From: Mameliella sp. MMSF_3455
GTDB taxonomy: Bacteria; Pseudomonadota; Alphaproteobacteria; Rhodobacterales; Rhodobacteraceae
DNA: 48,182 nt
Assembly (NCBI RefSeq): GCF_030733205.1
Contig: NZ_JASHJL010000039.1
Coordinates: 1 to 48,182, forward strand
Direction: 5' to 3'
The translations under genes and the position numbers were made by a program. The notes beneath the pieces are model-generated. The model was not told the DNA's origin, ran no database searches, and saw only the letters and a program-made list of their open reading frames with translations. Below, piece after piece: positions 8,564 through 16,675 of the stretch (position 1 is the first letter of the stretch; every line of letters starts with the position of its first letter).

Positions 8564-8633
8564 TCTTGATTGAATACCAACGCCGCCCTGCTAGATCCTC
8601 GTCATTCGCAGGGTGGGCGCAGGGAGTGGTCCG

Positions 8634-9356
8634 ATGATGGCCTCGATTGAACAAAGCTTTGGCGACACGGCAAAAAGCGCCCCGACCTCGGCTGCGGGGA
8701 CGGTCTATGACGCGTTGCGCCGCAAGATCGTGTCGCTGGACTACCCGCCCGGCACCTCGCTCTCGCGGAACGCGCTTGCGCAGGAATACGGCGTCAGCCT
8801 GACCCCCGTGCGCGAGGCGATGCAGCGGCTGGAAGAGGACGGATTGCTGCGGATCATGCCTCAGTCGGGCACCGTGGTGAACCGGATCGACGTCGACCAA
8901 CTGTACGAAACACAATTCCTGCGCATTGCCGTCGAAACCGAGGTGGTGCGCCGCCTCGCCCTGGCCCCGCAGCCGACGATCCAGGGCCGCGCCCGCGCCA
9001 TCGTGCGGATGCAGGAGACCCTTGTCGGCGACACCGAACAGATGGGCATGTTCTACGAACTGGACCGTGCCTATCACCGGACGCTGTTCGCCGGCGTCGG
9101 CATGACCAACCTGCAGCAGATGCTGGTCCGGCGGATGGGCCACCTGCTGCGCTGCCAGAGGCTGGATCTCCCGTCCGAGGGAAAGATGGCCGACATCGTG
9201 GACCACCACAAACGCATCCTAACCGGGATCGAGACTGGCGATGCATTGGCGGCGACAGAGGCGATGCGCAGTCATCTTTCCGGCACGATCAGCCGCCTTG
9301 ACGTGCTACGTGCCCGTTTTCCCGACCATTTCTCGGAGCCGGCCCCCGACGGCTGA
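8634..9356 (+). CDS. GntR-family transcriptional regulator (FCD/FadR type)
   Basis: A 240-residue regulator. A winged helix-turn-helix occupies about residues 18-88 (VYDALRRKIVSLDYPPGTSL, then LAQEYGVSLTPVREAMQRLEEDGLL and QSGTVV), followed by a helical FCD ligand-binding domain with the metal-binding pattern (Asp in LDRAYHRTLF, His in HHKRILTGIE and HLS near the end). The ATG at 8634 has AGGGAG at proper spacing; a GTG 21 bases upstream is less likely. It is divergent from the sugar-acid operon and presumably represses it until a pathway intermediate binds. Ligand is unknown. Confidence 0.92.
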   Translation: MMASIEQSFGDTAKSAPTSAAGTVYDALRRKIVSLDYPPGTSLSRNALAQEYGVSLTPVREAMQRLEEDGLLRIMPQSGTVVNRIDVDQLYETQFLRIAVETEVVRRLALAPQPTIQGRARAIVRMQETLVGDTEQMGMFYELDRAYHRTLFAGVGMTNLQQMLVRRMGHLLRCQRLDLPSEGKMADIVDHHKRILTGIETGDALAATEAMRSHLSGTISRLDVLRARFPDHFSEPAPDG

Positions 9357-9439
9357 CGGCCTGTCCCACCGCGATTGCGCGGTCAGGGGAATGCGCCTAG
9401 GCTCGGCGGGAATGCGAAACCGCGCCGGAGGTCAGCGAC

Positions 9440-10480
9440 GTGCCAGAGATCGAGCCAAACCCGTTCCGGGGCAAGGGGATTTTGCAGGATTGGCCCCTGC
9501 CCGCCTCTGATCCGGCACCCGTCTCGGCTCTTCTGGCGCGTTGCCCGAAACATGCGCCCACGCCGCTGCATGATGCGCCAGAACTGGCCTCTGCCTGCGG
9601 TGTGGCCGTGTTGAACATCAAGGACGAGAGCGGGCGCATGGGTCTGGGCAGTTTCAAGGCGCTTGGCGCCGCCTACGCCATCGCACGAGACGCCTGCGAT
9701 GCGGGCGGCGACCCGCCCTCGGCCGCTGGCCGCACCTATGTCGCGGCCAGCGCGGGCAACCACGGTCTGTCGGTGGCCGCAGGGGCCGCCGTTTTTGGCG
9801 CCCGCGCGGTGATCTACCTGGCCGACTCCGTGCCAGAGGCCTTTGCCGACCGGCTACGTGCCAAGGGCGCCGAGGTCGTGCGCGCGGGCGCCACCTACGA
9901 GGACAGCATGGCCGCCGCCGAACAGGCCGCCGCCGACAAGGGATGGACCCTGCTGTCCGACAGTTCCTGGGAGGGCTACACCGATCCGCCGCTGGCGGTC
10001 ATGGAGGGCTACCTGCAACTGGCCGCCGAGGCCGTGGATCAGGTACCCGAACCGCCCACGCATATCCTGTTGCAGGCCGGCGTCGGCGGTATGGCCGCAG
10101 CCCTCGCCGCGCATTTTCGCGCCGCCTGGGGGGATACCCTGCAGATCGTCGTCGTGGAACCGGATGCCGCCCCTGCCTTGCGGGACAGCATCCGCGCAGG
10201 CCGCGCCGTGACCGCACCGGGGCCGGTATCCTGCATGGGGCGCCTCGACTGCAAGACGCCTTCGATGATCGCCTTGGCCGGGCTGTCGCGGGATGCGGAC
10301 AGATTTGCGACCATCGCCGAAGCCGAGGCGCAGGATGGTGTCGCCACGTTGGCCCGGGGCGGGCTGGCCACCACCCCCTCGGGCGGGGCGGGCCTGGCCG
10401 CGCTGATTGCCGGGCTGCCGGGGATCGGGACAGAGGCACGGGTGCTTGCGGTGCTCAGCGAAGGCCCCGAGGATGGCTGA
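9440..10480 (+). CDS. PLP-dependent lyase, diaminopropionate ammonia-lyase-like
   Basis: A 346-residue fold-type II PLP enzyme. The motif KDESGRMGLGSFKALGAAYA contains the Schiff-base Lys73 and closely matches 2,3-diaminopropionate ammonia-lyases; SAGNHG and the glycine-rich QAGVGGMAAA bind cofactor. These enzymes deaminate 2,3-diaminopropionate or serine/threonine-like substrates to 2-keto acids plus ammonia. It is shorter than typical diaminopropionate lyases (about 400 residues), so a related activity such as that of EutB-like dehydratases is possible. The start is GTG with GGAGG about 9 bases upstream. It overlaps the M24 gene by 8 bases and begins a three-gene unit. Confidence 0.82.
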   Translation: MPEIEPNPFRGKGILQDWPLPASDPAPVSALLARCPKHAPTPLHDAPELASACGVAVLNIKDESGRMGLGSFKALGAAYAIARDACDAGGDPPSAAGRTYVAASAGNHGLSVAAGAAVFGARAVIYLADSVPEAFADRLRAKGAEVVRAGATYEDSMAAAEQAAADKGWTLLSDSSWEGYTDPPLAVMEGYLQLAAEAVDQVPEPPTHILLQAGVGGMAAALAAHFRAAWGDTLQIVVVEPDAAPALRDSIRAGRAVTAPGPVSCMGRLDCKTPSMIALAGLSRDADRFATIAEAEAQDGVATLARGGLATTPSGGAGLAALIAGLPGIGTEARVLAVLSEGPEDG

Positions 10481-11639
10481 CGGGCGCCCCGGTTTCGGCG
10501 CGGGTGAATACCGCCGCCGCTGGACCGCGCTGCAGGCTCGCATGGCCGAGGCGGGCGAGGATGCGCTCTTGCTGACCGGCGCCGCGGATGTCTTCTACCT
10601 GACGGGCTTCCTGACCCGCTTCTGGGAAAGCCCGGCCCGTCCCTGGTTCATCGTGCTGCCCGCCAAGGGAGACCCCGTTGCGGTGATCCCGGAGATCGGC
10701 GCCCACCTGATGGGGCAGTGCCATCTGGGCGATATCCGCACCTGGCCCGCGCCTGACCCGGTGGACGACGGCATCGGCCTCTTGACCGACACGCTGGCCG
10801 CGCTGGTGCCGGAAAGGGGACGGATCGGACTGCCGATGGGATTGGAGACCAGCCTGCGGATGCCGCTGGCCGACTACCGCCGCCTGACCGCAGCGCTCGC
10901 CCCCCGCGCCTTTGCCGACGCAACGGACACGGTGCAGCGCGTCCGAGAGATCAAGTCCGAACTGGAAATCGCCGCCATCCGCGAGACCTGCACCCTCGCC
11001 GCGCGCGCCTTTGACGCCGTGCCCGCCCTCGTTGCCGCCGAGCGCAATCTTGACGCGATCTTTCGCGGCTTCCAGGGCGCCCTGCTGGAGGCCGGGGCCG
11101 ATTGGGTCAGCTACACCGCAGGCGGTGCCGGTCCGGGCGGCTATGGCGACGTGATCTCGCCACCCTTGTCCGTCCCGGTCCAACGCGGCGACGTTCTGAT
11201 GCTGGACACGGGCGCGGTGAAGAACGGGTATTTCTGCGACTTCGACCGGAATTTCAGCATCGGCCCCCCCGATGACGACACCCGCCGCACGCAAAACGCG
11301 CTGTACGAGGCGACAGAGGTTGCCCTGAACCGCCTGCGCCCCGGCATGACCGCACGGGATGCGCACCGGCTGCTGACCTGCGCCCTGTCCGAACGCGGCG
11401 CGACGCCCGGCGGCGGCAGGCTGGGGCACGGACTGGGCATCACGCTGACCGAATGGCCCTCTTTCACCGATCGGGACCGCACCCCCCTGCGCGAGAACAT
11501 GGTGCTGACGCTGGAACCCTCTGTCGAGATCGCGCCGGGTCGGATCCTTGTCCACGAAGAGGATATCGTGCTGCGCGCCGACGGGCCGGAACTGTTGACG
11601 GAACGCGCGCCTTTCGACCTGCCAGAGATCGGGATATGA
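10473..11639 (+). CDS. M24-family metallopeptidase/hydrolase (Xaa-Pro aminopeptidase-like)
   Basis: A 388-residue pita-bread hydrolase. An N-terminal creatinase-like domain (about residues 10-150) precedes the catalytic domain, in which all five expected metal ligands are visible: Asp245 (LDTGAV), Asp256 (CDFDR), a His in LGHGLG, a Glu in TLEPSV and a Glu in HEEDIV. Family members cleave Xaa-Pro peptides, but others hydrolyse creatine or ectoine. The ATG at 10473 lies inside the end of the lyase gene; a longer upstream frame is less plausible. Company with a PLP lyase and an Asp/Glu racemase-like protein suggests a catabolic amide or ring hydrolase rather than a general peptidase. Confidence 0.85.
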   Translation: MADGRPGFGAGEYRRRWTALQARMAEAGEDALLLTGAADVFYLTGFLTRFWESPARPWFIVLPAKGDPVAVIPEIGAHLMGQCHLGDIRTWPAPDPVDDGIGLLTDTLAALVPERGRIGLPMGLETSLRMPLADYRRLTAALAPRAFADATDTVQRVREIKSELEIAAIRETCTLAARAFDAVPALVAAERNLDAIFRGFQGALLEAGADWVSYTAGGAGPGGYGDVISPPLSVPVQRGDVLMLDTGAVKNGYFCDFDRNFSIGPPDDDTRRTQNALYEATEVALNRLRPGMTARDAHRLLTCALSERGATPGGGRLGHGLGITLTEWPSFTDRDRTPLRENMVLTLEPSVEIAPGRILVHEEDIVLRADGPELLTERAPFDLPEIGI

Positions 11640-12385
11640 CCGGCTTTCCCTTCGACCTCGACGCCCCCGAGACAATCCGCCTGGGCCTGATCGTCCTGCA
11701 TGTGGACGAGACCATCGAAAGTGACTTCCGCCGCATCTTTCCCGGTGCAAACGTCGCCCTCCATGTAACGCGCATTCCCTCGGGGGCCGAGGCAACGCCG
11801 GAAACACTGGGCCGGATGGAGGCGGACCTGCCGCGCGTGACCGCGCTCTTGCCGCCCGCGGCGCAGTTTGCCGCCGTAGGATATGGCTGCACCTCGGGCA
11901 CCACGATGATCGGCGCCGACCGCGTGACGGAACTGGTGAACGGTGCCTGCCGGACAGACGCCGTCTGCAATCCCTTGAGCGCCGCGCGCGACGCCTGCCG
12001 TCTCCTGGGCATCCATCGTCTGGGACTGGTATCGCCCTATCGCCCGGACGTGGCACAGCCCGTCTGCGATGCCCTGGCCGGCAGGGGGACAAATGTCACC
12101 CGCGCCGTGCATTTCGGCGAGGCGATCGAGGCCAACGTCGCACGTATCTCGGGAAACAGCGTCGTCGCCGCCGCGCGTCAGGTCGCCCGGCACGGGGACG
12201 TTGACGGAATATTCCTGTCCTGCACCAATCTGCGCACGCTGGACGTGATCGGACCGCTGGAACGGGAGTTGGGCCTGCCGGTCTTCGGCAGCAACCTCGC
12301 CCTTGCCTGGGCGATGGCACGGGCCGCCGGGTCGCATGTCCTCCCGACGCTGGATTGCCGGTTGATGCAGGCGGAACCGGCCTGA
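11636..12385 (+). CDS. Asp/Glu racemase-superfamily protein (maleate isomerase/EutA-like)
   Basis: A 249-residue protein with the two catalytic cysteines of the Asp/Glu racemase superfamily: Cys85 in GYGCTSGTT and Cys196 in LSCTNLRTLD. The sequence between and the GCTSGT motif fit the maleate isomerase, arylmalonate decarboxylase and EutA branch rather than true glutamate racemase. The ATG overlaps the M24 stop (ATGA), so the two are translationally coupled. Its likely role is isomerisation or racemisation of a small dicarboxylic or amino acid in the same pathway. Convergent with the COQ4-like gene, leaving only 3 bases between stops. Confidence 0.82.
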   Translation: MTGFPFDLDAPETIRLGLIVLHVDETIESDFRRIFPGANVALHVTRIPSGAEATPETLGRMEADLPRVTALLPPAAQFAAVGYGCTSGTTMIGADRVTELVNGACRTDAVCNPLSAARDACRLLGIHRLGLVSPYRPDVAQPVCDALAGRGTNVTRAVHFGEAIEANVARISGNSVVAAARQVARHGDVDGIFLSCTNLRTLDVIGPLERELGLPVFGSNLALAWAMARAAGSHVLPTLDCRLMQAEPA

Positions 12386-12388
12386 CCG

Positions 12389-13006
12389 TCAGTCATCGCT
12401 GTCGCGGTAGCTCAAGGACTGGTCGCGCCTTTGGGCCGAAGTATCCAGCCGCCGCGTGGCACGCGTGCCCGGCACCAGCAGTTCGGCCTTACGGAAATAG
12501 GCGCGCAGCTCTTCCTTGACGATGCCGAAATGCCTGCGCACCTCGCGCACGGTCATCGACTGCCAGGGATCTTCCTCCAGCGGGACAAGGTGCAGATCCC
12601 GGTTCGGCAGGTTGTCGATGGAATAGCCCACCCCCAGCCGATAGCTGGGGATGTGCTCGGGGCTGAATTGCCAGACCTTGGGGTAAAGCGTCGTGGACAC
12701 ATGGATGAAGGTGTCGACCGCCTCATCCGTGATGTCCGAGGCCGCGCCCATCGTCGCCCCGATGATGAAGGCCTCGTCCTGGACATGCAGGCCCCGGCCC
12801 AGCAGGACATGGATGCAGTCATGCCGGGCAAGGCTGATGGCGCCGGGCAGCGCGTCAGGGCTCTCGGGATTTTCGTACTTCCGAATGATCTCCGGCACAT
12901 CCTCGGCCTCGGCGGCGGGCATGGTCGCCAGCACCTCGGCCAGGGTCATGTCGTCGGTGTCCAGTCCCGGGTTCCATTCGTCCCATTGCAGCAGTGCGCG
13001 GCCCAT
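12389..13006 (-). CDS. COQ4-like protein
   Basis: A 205-residue protein. The key observation is RHDCIHVLLGRGLHVQDE: His62-Asp63-x2-His66-x11-Glu78, exactly the HDxxHx11E metal-ligand signature of COQ4 proteins of ubiquinone synthesis. No signal peptide or membrane span is visible, and the C-terminal 40 residues are polar and Arg-rich. It starts 3 bases after the stop of the vWA gene, the last of five minus-strand genes, none of which is a ubiquinone gene, so a role outside ubiquinone synthesis is possible. COQ4 is normally about 220-260 residues and has a longer N-terminal part. Family call is by motif only. Confidence 0.6.
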   Translation of the reverse strand: MGRALLQWDEWNPGLDTDDMTLAEVLATMPAAEAEDVPEIIRKYENPESPDALPGAISLARHDCIHVLLGRGLHVQDEAFIIGATMGAASDITDEAVDTFIHVSTTLYPKVWQFSPEHIPSYRLGVGYSIDNLPNRDLHLVPLEEDPWQSMTVREVRRHFGIVKEELRAYFRKAELLVPGTRATRRLDTSAQRRDQSLSYRDSDD

Positions 13007-13009
13007 GCC

Positions 13010-13762
13010 CTAGTTGCCCCCCTCGAAGGCGGTGATCGGATCGAAACTGGCGTTCTCGGCAACCGCTGCCTGCAGCGCCTGTGCCAGTTTGCCGACATCG
13101 TCCACCGCGACATAACTGGTGTGGCCCTCGGCGTTCAGGACGTGGCGCCGCCCGATGCCGATGCCGATGGTGGCGACCTGCACCGGAGTCTTGTTCACCG
13201 TTTCGATCACCTCGCGCACCAGCAGGTCGGGATCGTCCGCCGCGCCATCCGTTGTGACGATGATCCGGTAAGTGCCGAAAGAGCGCGAGCGCGCCGCCTC
13301 TTCGGACAGCAGGTCACGGGCGGCTGACAGGGCCGGCCCGAGCGGGGTCGAGCCGGTGGAGCGCAGTGGAGACAACCTGCCCGGAAGGATGTCTGCGGCA
13401 TCCTCGACCGTCTCGAAGGGGAGGACCAACCCGGCGTTCAGCGCCAAGACCCCCACCCTGTCGTTGGTGTCCATCATGCGCACGGCCTGCAGCACGGCGG
13501 CCTTGGCCTGTTCCAGGTCGGACCCCATCGAACCGGAATCGTCCAGCACGATCATGGTAAAGATGCGGTCCGGGTCCGGCACGGTTTCCACGTCCGGCAC
13601 CTCGATCAGCGGCGGCCAGGCGGCCAGCGCCTCCCAGTCCACGGTCCCCATGTCCTTCGAGGCGGCGTAGGTGGTCGGCTCCGACACCGTGTTGTAGATG
13701 AAAAAGCCGCTTGCAGCCACGACACCGGCCACGGCCACCAGAAGGGTTTTTGCCTTGCTCAT
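13010..13762 (-). CDS. Membrane-anchored von Willebrand factor A-domain protein
   Basis: A 250-residue protein with an N-terminal membrane anchor or uncleaved signal (residues 4-24) and a vWA domain from about residue 67. The full MIDAS is present: DDSGSM (Asp74, Ser76, Ser78), Thr138 in GSTPLG and Asp171 in TTDGA. The domain should bind a divalent metal and a protein partner in the periplasm. Such proteins commonly act as assembly or adhesion scaffolds. It lies between the binding-protein/OmpA fusion (17 bases upstream) and the COQ4-like gene (3 bases downstream), suggesting a complex. The start has GGGGGA upstream at good spacing. Confidence 0.88.
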   Translation of the reverse strand: MSKAKTLLVAVAGVVAASGFFIYNTVSEPTTYAASKDMGTVDWEALAAWPPLIEVPDVETVPDPDRIFTMIVLDDSGSMGSDLEQAKAAVLQAVRMMDTNDRVGVLALNAGLVLPFETVEDAADILPGRLSPLRSTGSTPLGPALSAARDLLSEEAARSRSFGTYRIIVTTDGAADDPDLLVREVIETVNKTPVQVATIGIGIGRRHVLNAEGHTSYVAVDDVGKLAQALQAAVAENASFDPITAFEGGN

Positions 13763-13778
13763 GTCACCATCCCCCGTG

Positions 13779-15452
13779 TCATAGCGGATCGAAGGTGGTG
13801 GCTTCGGCCTGGGCCGTCAGCACCCGGAAAACGACGCGCATGTTCTGCCGCCACTCGGCCTCGGTGGTGGGCGGGTTGAACGCCGGGTTCGAAATGCCGA
13901 CGCCATCGACGATGAACTGGTCGCGGATCAGCCGGATGCCATTGTCCTCGGCGTAGGTTTCCAGAGCATCGACCACGGCGATGGCCCGTTGCAGCGACAG
14001 GTTCTGCGTCGAGGTGCGGATGCCGCGCAGTTCCGATTTGGCCGCGCCGTCCTTTTGCCTGCGCAGGAAGTGCAGCGGGTCGGCATGACCCTCGACCGTG
14101 ATGATCGCACCGGAATAGGTCGAGGCCAGGCGCAGGATCTCGGCGAAATCCTCGGCGTAGAGGTCGGCGGGGAAATCCGGCGTGTCCGGTTCGAAATAGA
14201 CCTGGAAGTCGATCTTGGTGTTGGCGTCCAGCTGGCCGGTGCGGCGCAGGCGGTTGACGGCTTGGGCCGCCTTTTCCGGGTTGAAGGCCGCGACCTGGCG
14301 GTCGTCGAGGTTCTTCAGCCCTTCGGTCAGAGCGGTGTAGTCCCATTCCGCCGTGGCCAGTTCATGCGGGAAGTCGATCATGCCCGCGCCGCGCAGCGCC
14401 GTGGCCACCTCCTGGCTGAGCACGGCGAAGCGGCGCAGGTCCGCCGGGTCGGCGAAATGGCGGGCGTTGCCCGACCAGCCGTCGGTGATCGCGTCCATCC
14501 AGAGGAACACGCCCTCTTCCTGCGGCAGCCCGCCAAGGAACTCGTCAGCCATCAGCTGGGCCATCTGCGTACGGTCGGGGTGGCCCTCTTCGGCCATGAA
14601 GGCGCGCATTTCTTCCTCGCCCCGGAACAGCGCGTTGACCAGCCGGGCGACCTCGTCGCGGTGGGCATCGAAATAGTCCGCCCGCACCGCGATGTAGTCG
14701 GCCACCACCGAAGTGGCCTCCAGTGTCGAAATCAGGATCGTCGATCCCTTGACCGACCCTTCGGCCCCGGTGCCCACGGCCCCGCCGGAGGTCAGAAAGC
14801 GCGCATCCGGCAGGATCACCGCCGCCGCATCGGCCTTGCCATCGGCAAAGAGATTGGCCGGCGTGTCGCCATCGCCTGTCAGCGCCTCTGCCCAGACCAC
14901 GGTCACGTCGTCAAAGCTGAGCCCCGCGTCCGAGAGCACCCGCCCCACGAAATCGACGTGCGGGCCATAGGCCTGGATCGCGATCCGCTTGCCCGCCAGA
15001 TCGGCGGGGCGGCGGATGCCTTCGCCCGCGACGATGCCGTCACCGGCCGACCAGCTGTGCTTGAAGAATACGATCTGCTCGGTCCTTGGATCGGCCTCCG
15101 TCACCGGGGCGGCGGCCATCAGCATGCCCAGCGTGCCGCGCAGGAACGGGGTGTCGCAGGCAAGGTAGTCCTCGACCTGACCTGCGAACTTGTCCTTGAC
15201 CGACAGCGTCAGTTCCCACCCCGCGTCCTGCAGCAACCCGCCGCGCGGGGTGAGGGAATTTCCGTTGGCATGGACGACGACACCATCCGCCCCCCAGGCG
15301 ATCAACGGCATCTTCTGCGTGGTTCCGCCGGAACAGTCACGCACCGGGCTGGTGACGACCTGGGCCAGCGGATCTCCGGTCTCGGCCATCGCCGGCAGGC
15401 CTAGAACGGACAGAACCAGCACTGTGCAAAAGGATCGAAAGAGTTTCTTCAT
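13779..15452 (-). CDS. Periplasmic binding protein fused to an OmpA-like C-terminal domain
   Basis: A 557-residue exported protein. After a signal peptide (1-23, AMA|E) comes an NMT1/SBP-type binding domain (about 40-370), recognisable from RRPADLAGKRIAIQAYGPHVDF, EALTGDGDTPANLFADGKADAA and ISTLEATSVVADYIAVRADYF. The C-terminal part (about 405-555) resembles an OmpA/peptidoglycan-binding domain: a beta strand ending in VYFEPDT, ITVEGHADP near 445-453, LSLQRAIAVVDAL and a final Arg-rich strand (NMRVVFRV). The usual NRRVE arginine pair is only partly kept. The fusion would tether a ligand-binding receptor to the cell wall instead of to an ABC permease; none is encoded nearby. Start chosen at the ATG with AAGGAC upstream. 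Confidence 0.8.
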   Translation of the reverse strand: MKKLFRSFCTVLVLSVLGLPAMAETGDPLAQVVTSPVRDCSGGTTQKMPLIAWGADGVVVHANGNSLTPRGGLLQDAGWELTLSVKDKFAGQVEDYLACDTPFLRGTLGMLMAAAPVTEADPRTEQIVFFKHSWSAGDGIVAGEGIRRPADLAGKRIAIQAYGPHVDFVGRVLSDAGLSFDDVTVVWAEALTGDGDTPANLFADGKADAAAVILPDARFLTSGGAVGTGAEGSVKGSTILISTLEATSVVADYIAVRADYFDAHRDEVARLVNALFRGEEEMRAFMAEEGHPDRTQMAQLMADEFLGGLPQEEGVFLWMDAITDGWSGNARHFADPADLRRFAVLSQEVATALRGAGMIDFPHELATAEWDYTALTEGLKNLDDRQVAAFNPEKAAQAVNRLRRTGQLDANTKIDFQVYFEPDTPDFPADLYAEDFAEILRLASTYSGAIITVEGHADPLHFLRRQKDGAAKSELRGIRTSTQNLSLQRAIAVVDALETYAEDNGIRLIRDQFIVDGVGISNPAFNPPTTEAEWRQNMRVVFRVLTAQAEATTFDPL

Positions 15453-15503
15453 AACAAGTCCTTCGTCGTTGTCGGGAACCTGGCCCCGAAAAATCAGCGC
15501 CGC

Positions 15504-16193
15504 TCAGCGGCGCAGCAGGGTCTCTGCGGTCGAAGAGGCGACTTCGACCTTCTCAAGCAAAGATGTGATCGCCCGCGCCTCCAGCCCGTCCAGCGCGTCG
15601 TGCAGGCTCTGGATGCTGGTGCGCAGGTGCGCACGGCTGGTCTCGACATCCTTGCCATCACCGCCGGTGCGGGCGCGCAGGGCACCGTGGGTCTCGATCG
15701 CCTCGACCACCAGATCGGACCGTGCCAGCACCGCCTGTACCCGCGGCAGTTCGCCGGGTGCATAGAACAGGCTGCGCGCCAGGGCATCGAACCTGTCTGC
15801 CGTCCGGGTAAGCAGCGCGGCGATGTCCGCTTGTGTTCCGGGCACGATGCGACGGATGCGGCGGGCACGGTCATGGGTTTCGATCACGGTGGCCAGCGCC
15901 GTGGCATGGCGTCCGGACCGGGCGCCGTGCAATTGGCTGAAGGCATGGGACAGCAACGCCGCCTCGGAATGCAGCATCCGAGCGGGCAACAGCATCAGCG
16001 CCCCCAGCGACAGCGCCAGCCCCAGAACCAGGGCCATGACGACATGGGCGCCAGGAAACCACAGCGGCAGGCGCACGAAAGCCAGGTAGGCCAGTCCGGC
16101 CACAAGCACCGTCACCAGAACCAGCATCATTGGCAGGACCGGCGTACGCGCCGACAGGCTGCCCGCACGGAGAACACGGTCGTGCATGGTCAT
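15504..16193 (-). CDS. Two-span membrane protein with helical cytoplasmic/periplasmic tail, function unknown
   Basis: A 229-residue protein with two adjacent hydrophobic helices (about residues 20-40 and 47-70) followed by about 150 mostly helical residues with regular Leu/Ala spacing and many Arg/Glu pairs (LTRTADRFDALARSLF, SIQSLHDALDGLEARAITSLLEKVEV). This topology resembles XpaC/TelA-operon membrane proteins, but I see no decisive motif. Its ATG overlaps the stop of the OmpA-like gene (ATGA) and it is 51 bases upstream of the binding-protein/OmpA fusion. It may bridge the membrane to the two OmpA-type anchors around it. Confidence 0.65.
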   Translation of the reverse strand: MTMHDRVLRAGSLSARTPVLPMMLVLVTVLVAGLAYLAFVRLPLWFPGAHVVMALVLGLALSLGALMLLPARMLHSEAALLSHAFSQLHGARSGRHATALATVIETHDRARRIRRIVPGTQADIAALLTRTADRFDALARSLFYAPGELPRVQAVLARSDLVVEAIETHGALRARTGGDGKDVETSRAHLRTSIQSLHDALDGLEARAITSLLEKVEVASSTAETLLRR

Positions 16194-16675
16194 GGTCGCA
16201 CCTGCCAGGACAGAGTCACCCGCGCGAGGCTGGACTGGTAGGCGCGATCGCCCGTCCCGTCCTCTCGTGGCAACGGATCACCCCCGCCGACGCCGCCGGT
16301 CCAATCGATACGACGTGGCGGGAAACCAGCGTCCAGCGCCACCTGCCGCGCGGTCTCGGCCCGCTCCTCGGAGAGTTTCAGGTTGGCGGCCTCGTCGCCC
16401 TGGGTGCCGCTGTGACCGGTGATCCGTATGACAATGCGGTCATCGGCGGCCAGCTGCGAAAACCTAGCTTTGAGGCGCGCCTCTTCGCCGGCGGCAAAGC
16501 CCGTTCCCCGGCTAAACACGAAATCCTCGCTGGCGGGTTTCAGCGCCGCGCCGGCGATTCCCAGCGCCGCGGCGCCGCCCAATGCCGCGGCAACCAGGAC
16601 CGCACCGATGATCGCACGGCGAGGCAGACCCGGGCCAGAGCGGGACGACGGGCTGGCGGCATTCTGTGACGTCAC
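16190..16675 (-). CDS. OmpA-like domain protein with N-terminal membrane anchor
   Basis: A 161-residue protein. A polar 15-residue start leads to one hydrophobic span (about 20-42, AIIGAVLVAAALGGAAALG) and an OmpA-like domain with ITGHSGTQGDEAANLKLSEERAETA, the Gly-His plus Leu-Ser-xx-Arg pattern of peptidoglycan-binding OmpA proteins. The terminal strand ARVTLSW replaces the usual NRRV. I chose the GTG at 16675 because GGAG stands 8 bases before it; a TTG at 16705 would add 10 residues. First gene of the five-gene envelope operon. Confidence 0.72.
   Translation of the reverse strand: MTSQNAASPSSRSGPGLPRRAIIGAVLVAAALGGAAALGIAGAALKPASEDFVFSRGTGFAAGEEARLKARFSQLAADDRIVIRITGHSGTQGDEAANLKLSEERAETARQVALDAGFPPRRIDWTGGVGGGDPLPREDGTGDRAYQSSLARVTLSWQVRP

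Noticed and set aside
16667-16674. TGACGTCA palindrome considered as an operator
   Set aside because: It overlaps the start codon region of the OmpA-like gene and a single 8-bp palindrome is weak evidence; it is too far downstream to be a promoter site.
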